From Euphorbia lathyris (Eukaryota > Streptophyta > Magnoliopsida > Malpighiales > Euphorbiaceae), in assembly GCF_963576675.1 (NCBI RefSeq), contig NC_088910.1, positions 102,018,807 through 102,082,806 on the forward strand: a DNA stretch of 64,000 bases, in the 5' to 3' direction. Positions 11,352 to 23,823 of this stretch are shown piece by piece. Positions within the stretch are counted from its first letter, which is position 1. Every line of letters starts with the position of its first letter. The position numbers and the translations under genes are program-made. The notes beneath the pieces were generated by a model that did not search any database, had not been told where the DNA came from, and saw nothing but the letters and a program-made list of their open reading frames with translations.

Positions 11352-14300
11352 AAAAAAAAAAAATTTGCCCTCCCTTTTCATTTCTGAAAACTCGTAAAGG
11401 TTTCAGAAACGCGCTTACATATCGGTCTATGAGAAAGGCGTGGTCTTCATCCACTACAGCTAACGCGTCCACCAAAATGAAGGCAGAAAGTTACTGCTGA
11501 GTTTGGACCCACTTGCATCAAAACAATAAATTAAATTCAATTTATCTTTTTCTTTCATGTTTTTATTCCATCTGCTATAAAAAAAAAATGCTACATAATG
11601 TTATTTATTATAGTAAAAAAATCAAATAATAAATTGGTTTCTAAAAAAATTAATAAACTGATAATTTATTTTATCAACTGGTAATTTTAAAAACACCAAA
11701 GTTAAATAAATAATAATATCATAATAATAAATAATTTTAATTAATAACATTTATTATTATTTAAATACAATATTATAAATATTAATAAGAAAAAATTTGA
11801 TTAAAATAAAAAAATAAAATATTGTGACGTGTGTTGTGTTCAAAACAATAGTTGTTTAGGTTCCTTCTAGGAATTCAAAATCGAAAATCCGTCCCAATTT
11901 TTTCCGATTAAACTCTCTAGGCATTTGTTGCCGCTTAGACAGCTCCTAGATGGTGCCTAGGCCGCCTTGGTAGTGCCTAGATAACGCTTAGCCCGATCAG
12001 GAAGCGCTTAGATGATGCATAGACCCCTACCGAGATGGTGATCGGAACAACAATTATTTTTTATTATTTATTATTGTTTCCTTTATTATAATTCACTTTT
12101 AAACATTATCAAGTGGTTTTTGGTGAATTATATTTATTATTTTCAGATATTTTTGTTTAATTGTGTTTTCTACTTATTTTCATGATTGTTTATTGTTTCT
12201 GGCGATCATATTACTTACTGAATTTTTCTTTTTACTTGTTTGAGTTGTTTTAATCATAATGTTGTTCAAATATTATTGTTTGCACATTTCTAAAGATGTA
12301 TATTATAAATATACATATTTTTCTATATTCAATTATTTTATATTATTATTTTAGATAATATAATACATAGTCTAATTACATTTTATATAATAATTTATTT
12401 ATTAACATATAAGAAAACAAAAAAAAAATACAAATTTGATTAATCCCTGAAGGTCCTATCAGTCAGATTAGTGCCTAACGTCTTTTACAACTTTGAACGT
12501 GTGAGACTCATTAAAATAAGATGGGAGTATCCAAAAATTAAAGATGATTTTTTCAGATGAGTATTTTAATATGGATGGTGTTTTGTAATCGTGTAAAATG
12601 ATGAGGTGTGAATAGTTGGAGTATCTAACCATTATAGTTGCTCTTAATTGCTTCAAATAGTAGGTATCATTTCATTAGATAAAGAAGTTCAGAGATACAG
12701 ATACATGAAAAAAGAGGAATAAAACCTCATACCCATACAGGCTCGCCAGTACAAGATCCATTACATGAAGAAAAAAGACTACAAAGAGTAATAAAAACCA
12801 TTAAATGTAGAATTAATACAAAGAAAATAGGAACCATATACTCCTCGAATCTCGTTGAAATACTGCTGCAATCCGTTCTTCATCCTTCAAACTCTTCCGG
12901 ACATTCAGATCTGAGTCTTTTTCTATGGTGCAACCACGCAGATCTATAAATTTACGGACAAGATAAAACTTTTCCGCTTGTGCTAAAACCGAAAAAATGA
13001 TAAAAGATAGAAGTATGGCTAGCAGATGTAGATCTGACGAAAAGAACTTCGGAAAAGTAATAGATTTTAAACCAACTAAAGTTACAAATTAAGAAAATGC
13101 AAATTTAAAACATAGATGGGAGGAGGAAGAAGGAAATGATAGATCCGGTTAGAAATGAGTTAAGAGAAAAGTAAGGAATAAATGAAAGAAAGAAGAAAAA
13201 GAAGAAAGAAAAGGGAGATGAAATTTGAAGGAGAAGGAAGAAAGGAGGAGAGAAGTGAGAGCTTCTCACTCTAGAAAAAGTGATATTTTTTTTAAATTGT
13301 TTTTTTTTGTTTTTTGAGTAAATAGAAATGACAATAATTTTTAAAAGAAATAACTGAGTTTATATACAGAAAGAAAAAAAAAAAACATATTTCAATTTAT
13401 AAACTTTTAAACACATGAATTGTTTTAGGAATGGACTAAACCACAATGTATATTTTTCCCAACCTCTCATATTTATCAGTTTTTTTTCTTAATAAAGTTG
13501 TTAGCAGGGCTTCCTCGTTTGTTTGAACCATATTTGGAAGCTTCTAAACATGGTTTGGTGTGGTCACTATTCAACCTCAGTTTATATCTGCATGTTTAGT
13601 GCCCCCTTCTATATATAATATAAAATTATGAAGCATGGCTCTACACCTTCCCATTAAGGTTTTTCAAATTTATTCATTTATAATATGTGTGAAAATGAAC
13701 CACGAACCATAATTAACAATTTCTAAAATCAAATGGCAGCTTTAAAGTTCAATTTCTTTTCTAATTTACAACATATAAATACGTCACATGTGTCAATTGG
13801 TACACTTACTTTCCAATATTATTAATAACCAAAATTTTAGTGAGTTTAGCTGTAAGGCAATTAAAATTATATAATATTAGAACAATTAAGTAGTAAATTG
13901 GTGTGTTTACACTAGACTATTGATGAGGACTAGATTTCATGATCAAGATTAAAAATTATTTTAGTAAATAGGATATTGATTTGATCCTTAGAAAAGATAT
14001 TAATTAGATATTACAAAACTATAAATACTATAGGAACATAAGATCGAAAACTAGTAATATAATTATTTGGTACGCGTAGATTTAAACCTCATATATGAAA
14101 CCTTACAATCTTAACTCTAATGTTAGTGATATACAATTTGAGGCTCGATTAACAGAAGAATCTATATCACCCAAATTTTTTTTTTTTTATGTTTGGTCTC
14201 CGTCAGTGCTATGTAAGCTGTAACGTGTCCACGTAACATTATAAGTAAGATATGATAAGATATGATTATTAAGAAAGTACAAATTTACACTCTACCTATA

Positions 14301-14479
14301 AAATTTCGTGCAATGTTGAAACTAACATTTTACAGACGAAGCAATTCCAAGCTCTATTAGCGGTGGATATAACGGACTTCCATACTAATTAACTTAAATA
14401 TATATAACTTGAATGAAATTCCGTAAATCTACCCCTAATTGATAATGTGTTTGTATGTAGAGTCTAACACCATCTTCAA
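11352..14479. other. AT-rich intergenic DNA, no gene supported
   Basis: No exon-like sequence was recognised. Contents: a degenerate tract with repeated GCCTAG/GCTTAG words at about 11910-12040; a purine-rich tract at about 13130-13260 (AGAAAGAAGAAAAAG) next to GC-richer sequence at 12840-13060 that looks like a decayed insert of unknown type; and long AT-rich stretches. Short open frames at 11151-11381 and 12468-12656 show no domain. Confidence 0.4.
11910..12040. repeat. degenerate CCTAG/CTTAG word tract
   Basis: Within 130 bp the words TGCCTAGGCCGCC, GTGCCTAGATAACGCTTAG, CTCCTAGATGG and GCGCTTAGATGATGC recur with drift. Similar GCGCCTAGATAAAGC words form the minisatellite at 32.2-32.8 kb. 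Confidence 0.45.
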
Positions 14480-16382
14480 TAATCATACCAGGAAGAATAT
14501 ATAGGTGTAAGTTGATGGCATAATCATTAAAATAAAGAACTTGACTCGCCATCTTGAAGACATCTAGAAAACGTTTGAAGTACTAAAGACGTTCAAGCTT
14601 AAGCTCAATCTTGAGAAATTCACATTCGAGGTAAACTCAAGAAAATTCCAAGGGTTTATCATCTTCTAGAGGGGGATTGGGGCAAATTGAAAAAAATATT
14701 TGGATAGTACTATATATGAAAACCCCAAAACCTCTCAACAAAGTGCATAACCTTAACAAGAAAATCAATGCTTTGGGAAGATTAGGGTCTTCTTCAACGA
14801 AGATAGGCCTACCCTTCTACAAGGCCATTAAGAAGAGAAAAGAGTTTAAGTGGACAAATGAGTACCAAAAAGTTTTTGAAGAAATCAAGATGTCCATACA
14901 TTGTCTCCCTTAATTAGTCGGCTTGAGAAAGGAGAGACATTGCCACTGACAAAACAATATGTTTTGTCGCGGTAAGGAAAATATAAGGTTGTAAGTATCT
15001 AGTCTATTACACCATCAAGCTATTGAAAGACATGGATTTGAGATATTGTAAGATGAAAAAAAGATGGAATTGGTGGTGCTATCAGCGTTAGTACGGCTAA
15101 GATCATATTTCCAAGCCTATAAAATAGTGGTCAGAACAACCTCCCTTATCTGAAAAGCGTTGCTAAGACTTGAGATCTCAGGAAGATTGGTCATATGGGC
15201 TATTAAATTGGGAGAATTCAACGTCAGGTATGAATTTAGAACAACCCTAAAAAGTTAAGTTTTAGTTGACTTTCTGGTGGAATTTTCAGGAAAAAAACAA
15301 ATACTCCACCCACAATTAAAAGATGAAAGATGCATGTAGATGGAGCATCCTCCTCAGAGGGCGAAGGAGTTGGAATCTAGATTAAAGTTCCAACCAAAAT
15401 TAGAATTTCATACGTCATCAAGATAAATTACCTACAATGAATAAAATAGTTGAGAGTGAGGCTATCATCTGGGGAACATATATGATATATCCTTAAGGAT
15501 ATAAGACTGGAAATGTACATATCATGGGCTAATTATAAACCAGATAAATAAAAATTATACAGCTAAGGATGTTCTCATGATCCGATATCTCGAGAAGATG
15601 AGAAAAATGTAACAAAGAAGAATAGAAAACTTACTGAAAAGCAAGACCAAAAGCTCCTAGGTAAGAACATTAGAAATAAAAAATGTAGTGTAAAAATTAA
15701 TTCGGAAGTATCTTTTTATCGATTTGAATGAAGAAATATGTGACGTTTTATGAGCAGAAAATGTAACAACGCTTCCTTTAGAAACTGTGCTGGCATAGTA
15801 AATATGCGGCTAGAGTTGAGGTATGGCATGATGAACTTATAACCCTAAAGAATTCAGTACAACACATGTCTCATTTTTAGAGTATGTAGAGAATTCTCAA
15901 AGAAGAGCTTTTTCTTGAAACCCTTAAAGGTCCCTACTTGCCTTAAACGAGTAGAGTATGCATATAAGGGGCTTTGGATGATGAATGTGAATATTTGAGA
16001 TTCAGACTAAGACTTGGAGATCTGACTTAAACAAAAATTAATAGGATCCTTCTCATCAATACCAAATATTCAGTTCAACCTTCTAGAAGCATGATCCTTC
16101 TTGATTATGGCATCTTAGTCCTACTTTAATTAGGAATCCCTATTTGGTGTAGTTATCTTCTAAATAAACATGGTCCTTCATTTTCAATGATCATTTTCTA
16201 AACAGATTAGAGTCAGTTTGTTCCTCACTCCTATATAACCAGTCTCACTCTCTCAAAAAATGTACATCTTACACACATTCTACTCTCGTACAATATTGCT
16301 TTTACTATTGTTTTACTCTCTTTCTTAGATTAGAACCCACTTACGCGTTAAAGAGTCCATTGCCAAGATCTGACCAATCTAT
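14480..16382 (+). pseudogene. decayed Tat-like Ty3/gypsy pol with LTR piece
   Basis: The plus strand keeps a recognisable order of reverse transcriptase and RNase H pieces broken by stops. At 14505-14530 VDGIIIK stands where the catalytic YVDD-IVK should be, with a stop replacing Y. Then LNLEKFTFEV, SRKFQGFII, and the open piece at 14677-14913 with INALGRLGSSSTKIGLPFYK and EFKWTNEYQKVFEEIK. At about 15330 MHVDGASSSEGEGVG marks the second, archaeal-like RNase H typical of the Tat lineage. From about 15850 there is LTR-like DNA with a TATA (CCTATATAAC, about 16230). The LTR is cut at 16382 and appears to resume at 24464 (CTTGCAGGAATATTGG) beyond the inserted gypsy element. It is not functional. 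Confidence 0.7.
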
Positions 16383-16384
16383 AT

Positions 16385-17017
16385 TGATACTGATTAATAG
16401 TCGAAGTAGAGGGTTTTGATCTTAAACCGATAAAGAGTTTCTTCTCAAGCCTATCTTGAAGGAGTTTATCCCGAGGTTTCACGGACTAAATCCTTAGGAA
16501 TAGTGAAATCCTCATTGTTGAAGGTGTAAAACCTTAACAAACTTCAAAAGAAGATTATAATTTGATTTTGATAAAAAAATTTATCTTTCCTCTTACAACC
16601 TAGGGATTTAAATACTCATAAGGAAAGAGACAAAAGACTTACAAACCCTTACTAGGGTTTTCATTCTCAAACGACAAACAAGGGTATTATTGGAATGAAA
16701 AGAAACAAGTGGCAAACTGGTAAATGAGAGCAAATGGCAAAACAGTGAATTGTAGAGAGCAGACTGGTGTCAGGCTTGTCTCTTTAATGACTAGGTAATC
16801 CTCATCTCCTTGGTGAGCACATAATTGTTGTCTCCTTAGTGAGCAAGTAACCATGAGGGTCCGCCACAGATAATATGACCGAATCAAATCAGATCGAAGC
16901 CGAATAGATACCTCTAGGAAGACTGGAACAAGGGCACCCACGAGTAGTTGAAATTAGGTCTGCTGCATTATCACTTCTCTACCAGAGCCTGCGTTTACCG
17001 AAGAGATATCCTCATCA
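16385..17017 (-). repeat. 3' LTR of gypsy element (633 bp)
   Basis: Begins (minus sense) TGATGAGGATATC at 17017 and ends GTATCA at 16385, matching the LTR at 23824-24458 along its length. Two extra bases (AT, 16383-16384) separate it from the TCTAT duplication. It contains a doubled motif near CTCCTTAGTGAGCAAGTAA. Confidence 0.85.
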
Positions 17018-18110
17018 TTCTCCCATTCTTTCAAAGAATTGGACCCCAATGATGCCTTGGTAGTTGCAAGATGACCATCCGGTTTCTATAGGCTTAAATC
17101 CTGCACGTTAAAAGACGTTGATATTTTACCAAGCCAATTAGGGAGGGCTATGTGATAAGCATTGGCTAGCCTCTCCTTAGTGAGATGCGCCATTACCTCA
17201 TCTCTGACTTCGAATTGGAGATTCCTTCAGTTTCTGTCCATCTTAGCCTTTAGTTTGAGATTTTTCTCCTCAATGTTATGCTTTACCTCTTAGTGCATTT
17301 GTTGATAGTAACTGGCTAGGTGTTTGGCTATTATATTCTTTTTCTATCCTTTCGGGGTGTTCCCAATATCTAGCATGTGGTTCGAGGTCTTAGTGAACAC
17401 TACTTCAAATGGCGTTTTCCCCGTAGTTGAACTTATGACCGCATTATAAGAAAACTCGACTTGAGACAACTCATTATCCCACATCTTCGGAGTATTAAGA
17501 CACTTCCTTCTCAACAGATTACCCAAGGTTTGGTTATCCACCTCGATTTTCCCATCTATTTGTGGATGTGCGGTAGTACTGAACTTCAATATAGTGCCAA
17601 AGATGGCTCATAGAGTGCGCCAAAAGTGGCTGATGAACTTTTGTATCCCTATCTGACAGGATGCTTTTAGGAACCCCATACACTCTCACTACTTCCTGAA
17701 AGAACAGCTTGGCAATTGCCATCACATCATTTGTCTTATGATAGGGGATGGAATAAGCCATTTTTAGAACCGATCCACAACTACAAAGATAGAGTCCATA
17801 CCTGATTGAGTCCTAGGTAGCCCCAACTCAAAATCCATGGAGAGGTCCTCCTATATAGAGTTCGGCATAGGCAAATGCATTAGCAAACTTGCATTGGTGG
17901 CATGCCCCTTAGAGGTTTGGCACATTCTACATCGTTCCACAATATAAGCCACATCCCTTCTTATCTGGCCAATAGTAGCAAGAGCTCACTACTTCGAAAG
18001 TTTTATCTCTTCCAAATTGTCCCCCTAAGTTTCCTCCGTGTAGACACAGCTGAGTTCCCTCATGAGATACCCGTCATGTAGTTGGTACTCACCATCCCCG
18101 GACTGATCTT
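17018..18110 (-). pseudogene. gypsy integrase, frameshifted
   Basis: Minus-strand pieces give [12 protein letters not shown] (first catalytic Asp), [16 protein letters not shown] (second Asp), then after a frameshift [20 protein letters not shown] (Glu region) and FSYNAVISSTTGKTPFEVVF. The C-terminal part has FEVRDEVMAHLTKER and the GPY/F-like LPNWLGKISTSFNV. These would insert the element cDNA into host DNA. Stops precede [10 protein letters not shown] and follow QMH, and the frame is lost near 17590-17620, so no intact enzyme can be made. Confidence 0.8.
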
Positions 18111-18239
18111 TGAACTTCTCCCAAATAACACCAAAATTTGGATGCTCTCGATAATCCTCTTTGATGTGCTCAAAGCATTCTAGCTCAAGGGGCACTGTTT
18201 TGAGAAGAGTTACTCGATGACTTAAAGCATCCGCTACCT

Positions 18240-18624
18240 TGTTTTGCTGCCCCGCCTTATAGAGAAGCTTATAAGGGAACTTGTCTACGAAAACGAACCA
18301 TCTAGCATGCATGGAGCTTCAGAATTGTTTCTAACTTCCCAAATATTTGAGAGCTTGGTGGTCCGTGTAAAGCATTAACTCTTTACCTATGAGGTAGTGT
18401 TCCCATATTTTCAAAGCTCGGACCACTATATAGAATTGTTTGTCGTATGTAGCCCATTTTTGCCTTGGCTCACACAATTTCTCATTGAAATATGCAATGT
18501 GAATCTTCTCTTGCATCAATATGCCCCCAACTCCTACCCCACTTGCATCGTATTCCACCTCGAACAACTTCTCAGAATTTGGAAAAGCTAACACTAGAGT
18601 CGTACTTAGCTTTTCTTTGATCAA
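18240..18624 (-). pseudogene. gypsy RNase H and linker
   Basis: The open piece 18624-18331 holds [19 protein letters not shown] (catalytic Asp region), [40 protein letters not shown] and [14 protein letters not shown] second open piece, 18312-18025, continues with YKAGQQNKVADALSHR, the end of the RNase H fold, then a linker toward integrase. The two are separated by a stop. This is the standard Ty3/gypsy RT-RNase H arrangement. Confidence 0.85.
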
Positions 18625-18719
18625 GGCAAAGCTTCCCTCTTATTCGTTCCCTCATTGGAAGCCTTTCCCTTTCTTTAAGCATTCAGTAAGAGGTGCTATG
18701 ATGACGCTAAAGTTTTGAA

Positions 18720-19466
18720 TGAATCGCCTATAGAAGGTGGCCAAGCGATGAAAGCTTCAGATGTCACCCATATTCCTAGGAGTTGGTCATTCCCGAACAA
18801 CCCTTACTTTCTCTTTGTCAACTCGAATACCATCTCCGATCACCACGTACCCAAGAAACACTAGGCTCTCCATAACAAAATCACACTTCTTGGCATTCGC
18901 ATACATCTGATGTTCTCTCAATAAGTCTAAACCCACTTTCAAATGCTCAAATGTTCTTCCAAGGACTTGCTATGAATGAGTATGTCGTCGAAATAAACCA
19001 TAACGAATTTCCCAATCACGGGCTGAAACACTTGGTTCATGAGCCACATAAAATTGTTAGGTGCATTGGTCATACTGAATGGCATCACCAACCAATCATA
19101 CAACCTATCCCTCGTTTTAAATGTTGTCTTCCACTCATCCCTAGCTCTAATGCGAATTTGATGATATCCCCTCCTCAAGTCAATCTTGGAAAAGACCTTT
19201 GAACTGCTGAGTTGGTCTAGCATATCATCAAGTCTTGGGATTAGAAACTTATATCGAATGGTGATCTTGTTAATGGCCTTATTATCCACACACATTTGCC
19301 AAGAACCATCCCTCTTCTGGGTTAGTAATGCTGGAACTACACACGGGCTCATACTCTCTCTTACGTACCCTATCTTCATAAGTTCCTCAACCTTCTCTTT
19401 CATGATCTCACTTACTTTGGGACTCATTCGATAATGAGGGAGACTAGGTAGGCTAGCCCCTAGCAC
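18720..19466 (-). pseudogene. gypsy reverse transcriptase
   Basis: The open piece 19466-18939 has the main RT blocks: [73 protein letters not shown] and the catalytic [18 protein letters not shown] of typical elements reads [10 protein letters not shown] here, a change in a conserved turn. The C-terminal thumb continues below 18939 in another frame ([21 protein letters not shown]). RT would copy element RNA to DNA. It is separated from protease and RNase H by stops. Confidence 0.85.
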
Positions 19467-19479
19467 AAGATCAATATGA

Positions 19480-20060
19480 TGTTGAATTTTTCGTAGAGGT
19501 GGTAGGCCCTGAGCTCTTCTGGAAAGATATCATCATAGTCTTTTAACATTCGGTCCATCCCATTCGGTAACTTCCTCTCTTCACCTTCCATACGTGTCTC
19601 CCCATTTGCCTTGACCACTACTATATAAACTGTCTAACTTTCCTCATATTCATTAATAAACGCCTTGTGAGTTATGCAAACAATTAATGTAACCTTCTTC
19701 TTTTCCTTTGGTTCTCCTACCAAAGGTGTGGGCACATACTGAACACCATCCTTCATGAATCAATAAGTGTTGCTTCATCCGGCATGTGCAGTATCCTAGT
19801 CAAATTGTCATGGTCTGTCTAACAGTAAGTGGTATGCATCTATGTCCACCACGTCACAGTAAACCTCATCACAGTATTCCCTAATGACAAGAGGTACTTT
19901 GCATCATTGAGTCACTTTCAGTTCTCCCACACTCTTGATCCACCCCACAATATAGGGGTTCAGATGCACTTCCAAAGCTAAGTCAAACTTCTGAGCCATA
20001 ACATCACTAATGATGTTCTCTTGGCTCCCACTATCAATTATCATATTACACTTCACCCCT
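19480..20060 (-). pseudogene. gypsy protease and linker, with stops
   Basis: The minus strand near 20050-19900 reads NMIIDSGSQENIISDVMAQK, with the DSG active site of a retroviral-type aspartic protease, then LALEVHLNPYIVGWIKSVGE. Further down, KVPLVIREYCDEVYCDVVDI and FMKDGVQYVPTPLVGEPKEK lead to RT. Several stops interrupt it, so the polyprotein could not be cut. Confidence 0.75.
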
Positions 20061-20254
20061 TTCACAAGACAACGAGTGTGAAAGAGTTGGCGTCGTTAGT
20101 TGTCTACAATTCTGTTGGAAACCAACAATTGCCTCACAATATGGATTACATGATCATATTCATAAAATCAATCACCCTCGTCTTCGATAGGCTCACATCA
20201 CACATCATCTACATCCTCATAATCATCTTAATATCGTTCCACAACATTAGCACT

Positions 20255-23200
20255 TCATCTTTTGGGACATTCATTAGATTGGTGACCCAATTCATTGCAT
20301 CTAAAACAATTAAATGGAGCTGGTTTAACATTTGGGTTGTTTCCCCTAGGAGGTGGTACCGCCCTATAGGGCCTTACATCCCCACTTGGTGCCTTACCTA
20401 TAGTAAGAGCCTTCATCCCATTAGTGCTCGCTACACTATTCCCTTTATCAACTCCTTTTGAAACTTCTCTTCCACCAAAGGAGCTATCACCACTTGGTCT
20501 TGGGTAGCCATCACGTGCCCTCACACTTAGTTGAGATTCGGCCTTCAAGGCAAGATTACGGGCATATTGCACCTGGATGACCATTTGTGTCATATTTCAT
20601 CCCTTCAAGATACCTTGAAGTCTTTTGCCTTTCGGTTTCCGATAACTTAGCCATTATCGAAAGCCTCAAGAACTTCGAAGTATATTCATGCACGTTTCTT
20701 GTGCCTTGTGAACAATTCTGATAGGAACTATAGATATATTGCTCATATTCAGGTGGTAAGAAGTGTTCCCTCAACATAGACTTCATCCACAACCAAGACC
20801 ATGTCGGTTCCCTTCCTCATTTTCTTCTTTATTCTTTCACATGGTCTGACAAAACTGAGGCACCACCTTTTAATCGATATGCCACTAGCCGAACCTTCCT
20901 TTCGTCATGTATTCCAGTATATTTAAATAACCTTTCAACCTCCAGTAACCAATCAAGAAACCCCTAAATATCAAGCTCACCCCCAAACGAGGGTAAATCA
21001 ATCTTTAAATTAAAGGCATCGTCTCTATCATAATTACCTCCATATCCACCCCTAACATTCACACCCTCCACATATGGGTTTTCCCCAGCATGATTCATAC
21101 GCCCATGGCCAACCATGTCACACCCGATCCTGAACGACCTCAATCGGCATCGGGCGTGAAATAGAAATCTCACAATCAACACTTAGGAGTCTCCAAAATA
21201 TCCAAATATTATAAACATCACACTTTTCAAGAATTCCTTTAGATATAAAATAAATCTATATTTCTACTACATTCAGGTCCTAAAATATTACCCAATACAA
21301 TCAAACCTTCAAATGAGAGGTAAATGTCCTAACTAAGGACAAAGTCAATGACTTGACACTTCAACCTTGTCTATCAACCAGTGACTTCTCCTATACCTTG
21401 CTCTTTCTCACCTAAAACATTAAAACATTTAAAACGTGAGACAAAAATCTCAGTAAGCAATTATCAACTACATAAAGTACTTATACTCAAAATAGCTATA
21501 TATATAGTTTAATTTTCAAAATGCATAATATAAAATTCATATTCTTCAAAATGAACTTTTTATGGATTAAACCATAATAAAATACTCAAAATAGTACCTT
21601 TAACCAAATATGTAATTTAAAATATCAAGCTTGCTATCATTTTTCAAAATACCACACATAGTCAAAACGTAATTCACTGTATTAAAACACTTAATATAAA
21701 ACTCATGTCCAAAATAACTATATATATTTAGTTGTTTAAAATCTCAACTATACAAAATAAATAGGTTTGAAATTGACTATTTACTCAAATCAACTGTAAA
21801 TCAATGAATACTCCATAAACCGTATTTCGGTAAATACTTCATAAATCGTATCTCAATAAATATTTCACAAACCGTATCTCGATAAATACCTCACAAATCG
21901 TATGTCAATAATTAATATATCAATAAATATTTCGCAAATCGTATCCATCCGAGAGATAATCCCCGTATGTATCAATCCCCACAATATAATAGAATCGAGA
22001 TATCTCATAATTTGCCTAGCCCGCATGGTCTTACTCAACACTTCTTTGCCATACCCGATAGGTCTTTCAACTGTGTACACAGGCCGTATTTCTCACTAAA
22101 TACAGACTTTAATAAAAACCACCTATCCGGATTACTCTTGATGGATACTAAAAATATTATAATTTCATAATATAATTTAAAATCAGAAATATATATATAC
22201 ATATCCCTCATAAATCAACATCATAAATTTTCTTAATATCTTTACTCAATCAATTTCCAAAATATTAAATCATACTTTATTATTGAACTAAAATCACCAA
22301 TAAATAATTTAAAAACATACTTATCAATAACTTCAATTTCTTAAAAATACACATAGATCATCATATATAAAATTTATTTCAATAAATCAAAAATTCATCA
22401 AAATCACTACTTTAACAATCTTTAATTAAAACTAAAATAAACTTTAAGAAATAAACTTATAGAAAATCACTTAATATATACATGTACATTTGTTCACAAA
22501 TCAATTTCAATAAATTTTCTCAAAACTCTTTTCTTTAAATTCTACTCTTCAAAATATCAAATCTTACACAAATATTAATCAAATATACCAAGTTCATCAA
22601 AACAAAACCCAAATCATGTATACATTAATATATATTATAGGTTAAAATTAACATGCAAATACATATATAATTACTTTGAACTTAACTTTAAGCTCATGTT
22701 AAAATCTAATTCATAGAAACTCCAATTAATCAAATGCATGTCAAAAATCACCATAAAAATTCAATTTTCTGGAAAATATAGAGTTATATATACATAAAAA
22801 CTCAAAAGGGTAGTTCATAATTACTTACTTTAGCACTAATTGAGAAAATTAGCACATTAAACCTCAAATTTTCCCCTCTAATCAGTGTAGGTCGAACCCA
22901 TGATAGAAATCTCCAAATCAAAATCACACCGACATAATGTGTATTAGGATGTCTAGAAGCTACTGTAAAAAAATCAGCTCGATCCGACGGTTCAATCTCT
23001 AAATATCAATGTTTGATCAAAGTTTGGTGAATTTGAGTGTTTGAAGAACATAGAAGGGGAGATGAAGAACAAGTGCAACTCGAAAATTGCAGCCTATATT
23101 CACTAATATAGAGGTCTAGTTTTGTGGGATTTTTGTTCCCAATGAGGGAAAATCTCCCTTTTGATCCCTCTAACTTAACTTCTTTTAAAACTTACCCTAA

Positions 23201-23785
23201 ACTTTTAATTTTACACTTAAAGCATGAAATTGGCTTCCAAACTATATCCATAATACCCGATTAATTCTCCAATCAATAAATAATTATGATATAACCTTAT
23301 ATTAGGATATAATAACTAAAATTAGGGACACGGATGTGACAAACCATACCAACATCATTATTAATACCCATATTTCAAGCAAGTCTATTAGGCTCAAAAT
23401 CATCAAATGCATCCCCATCACTATTACTATCGGCATTGTGAATAATGACAGGATTAGAATGCCTTACCTTATGAACCCTAGGGCCCCTTTATTTTTGAAC
23501 CAGATCTCGCCTTTGGGGTGGAGATCATGGTGGGGTTGGTTGTAGTTGGGGATGAGGTCTATTAACCTCTTATTGCCTCCGGTAAGGACCTACAACGGGC
23601 AGTGGATGGATCTTGATCTCGAGTTTGAGCTCATTAAGAGAGATAACAAACTCTTTCATATCTACATTATGCCTTTCATTCTATTCCATGAGAGCTTCTC
23701 TAAATCCCTCCATACAAGCTTCCATGTCTTCGAATTTCTTGCCATATGATTCTATTGTTTCTTGTAGTGGACGGGGTTGAACCAT
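20255..23785 (-). pseudogene. gypsy gag, split by a nested LTR
   Basis: The start is at 23785 (MVQPRPLQETIESYGKKFED). The reading resumes beyond the inserted LTR at 21110 with MNHAGENPYVEGVNVRGGYG, then KIDLPSFGGELDI, FLDWLLEVERLFKYTGI, FLPPEYEQYIYSSYQNCSQG and FLRLSIMAKLSETERQKTSR, a standard gypsy capsid core. It ends with the CCHC knuckle CFRCNELGHQSNEC near 20300-20260. Stops follow GGELDI and ICP. Without the 2226-bp insert and these stops it would be an ordinary Gag. Confidence 0.8.
21111..23346. mobile_element. solo LTR (2226 bp) inserted in gypsy gag, with 5-bp TSD
   Basis: The insert runs 21116-23341, starts TGTCACACCCGATCC and ends CGGATGTGACA, so the ends are inverted (TGTCACA/TGTGACA) with TG..CA. 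It is flanked by perfect AACCA at 21111-21115 and 23342-23346. A 5-bp duplication and TG..CA ends indicate an LTR retrotransposon reduced to one LTR. Internally it is extremely AT-rich with no coding sequence. A phrase AACGTGAGACAAAAATCTCAGT near 21432 resembles text common in plant gypsy LTRs. Superfamily and strand are not proven. Confidence 0.8.
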
Positions 23786-23807
23786 TGCCTTTGTAAGGAA
23801 AACGACT

Positions 23808-23821
23808 CGACTCTGATACCA
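23808..23821 (-). other. primer-binding site for initiator tRNA-Met
   Basis: The minus strand reads TGGTATCAGAGTCG, complementary to the 3' end of plant initiator tRNA-Met, two bases after the LTR end. It confirms that the 23.8-24.46 kb repeat is the 5' LTR. Confidence 0.85.
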
Positions 23822-23823
23822 AC

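Noticed and set aside
18397..20461. Plus-strand open frames opposite gypsy pol and gag
   Set aside because: They are shadows of the minus-strand RT, RNase H and gag reading frames, which carry clear family motifs.
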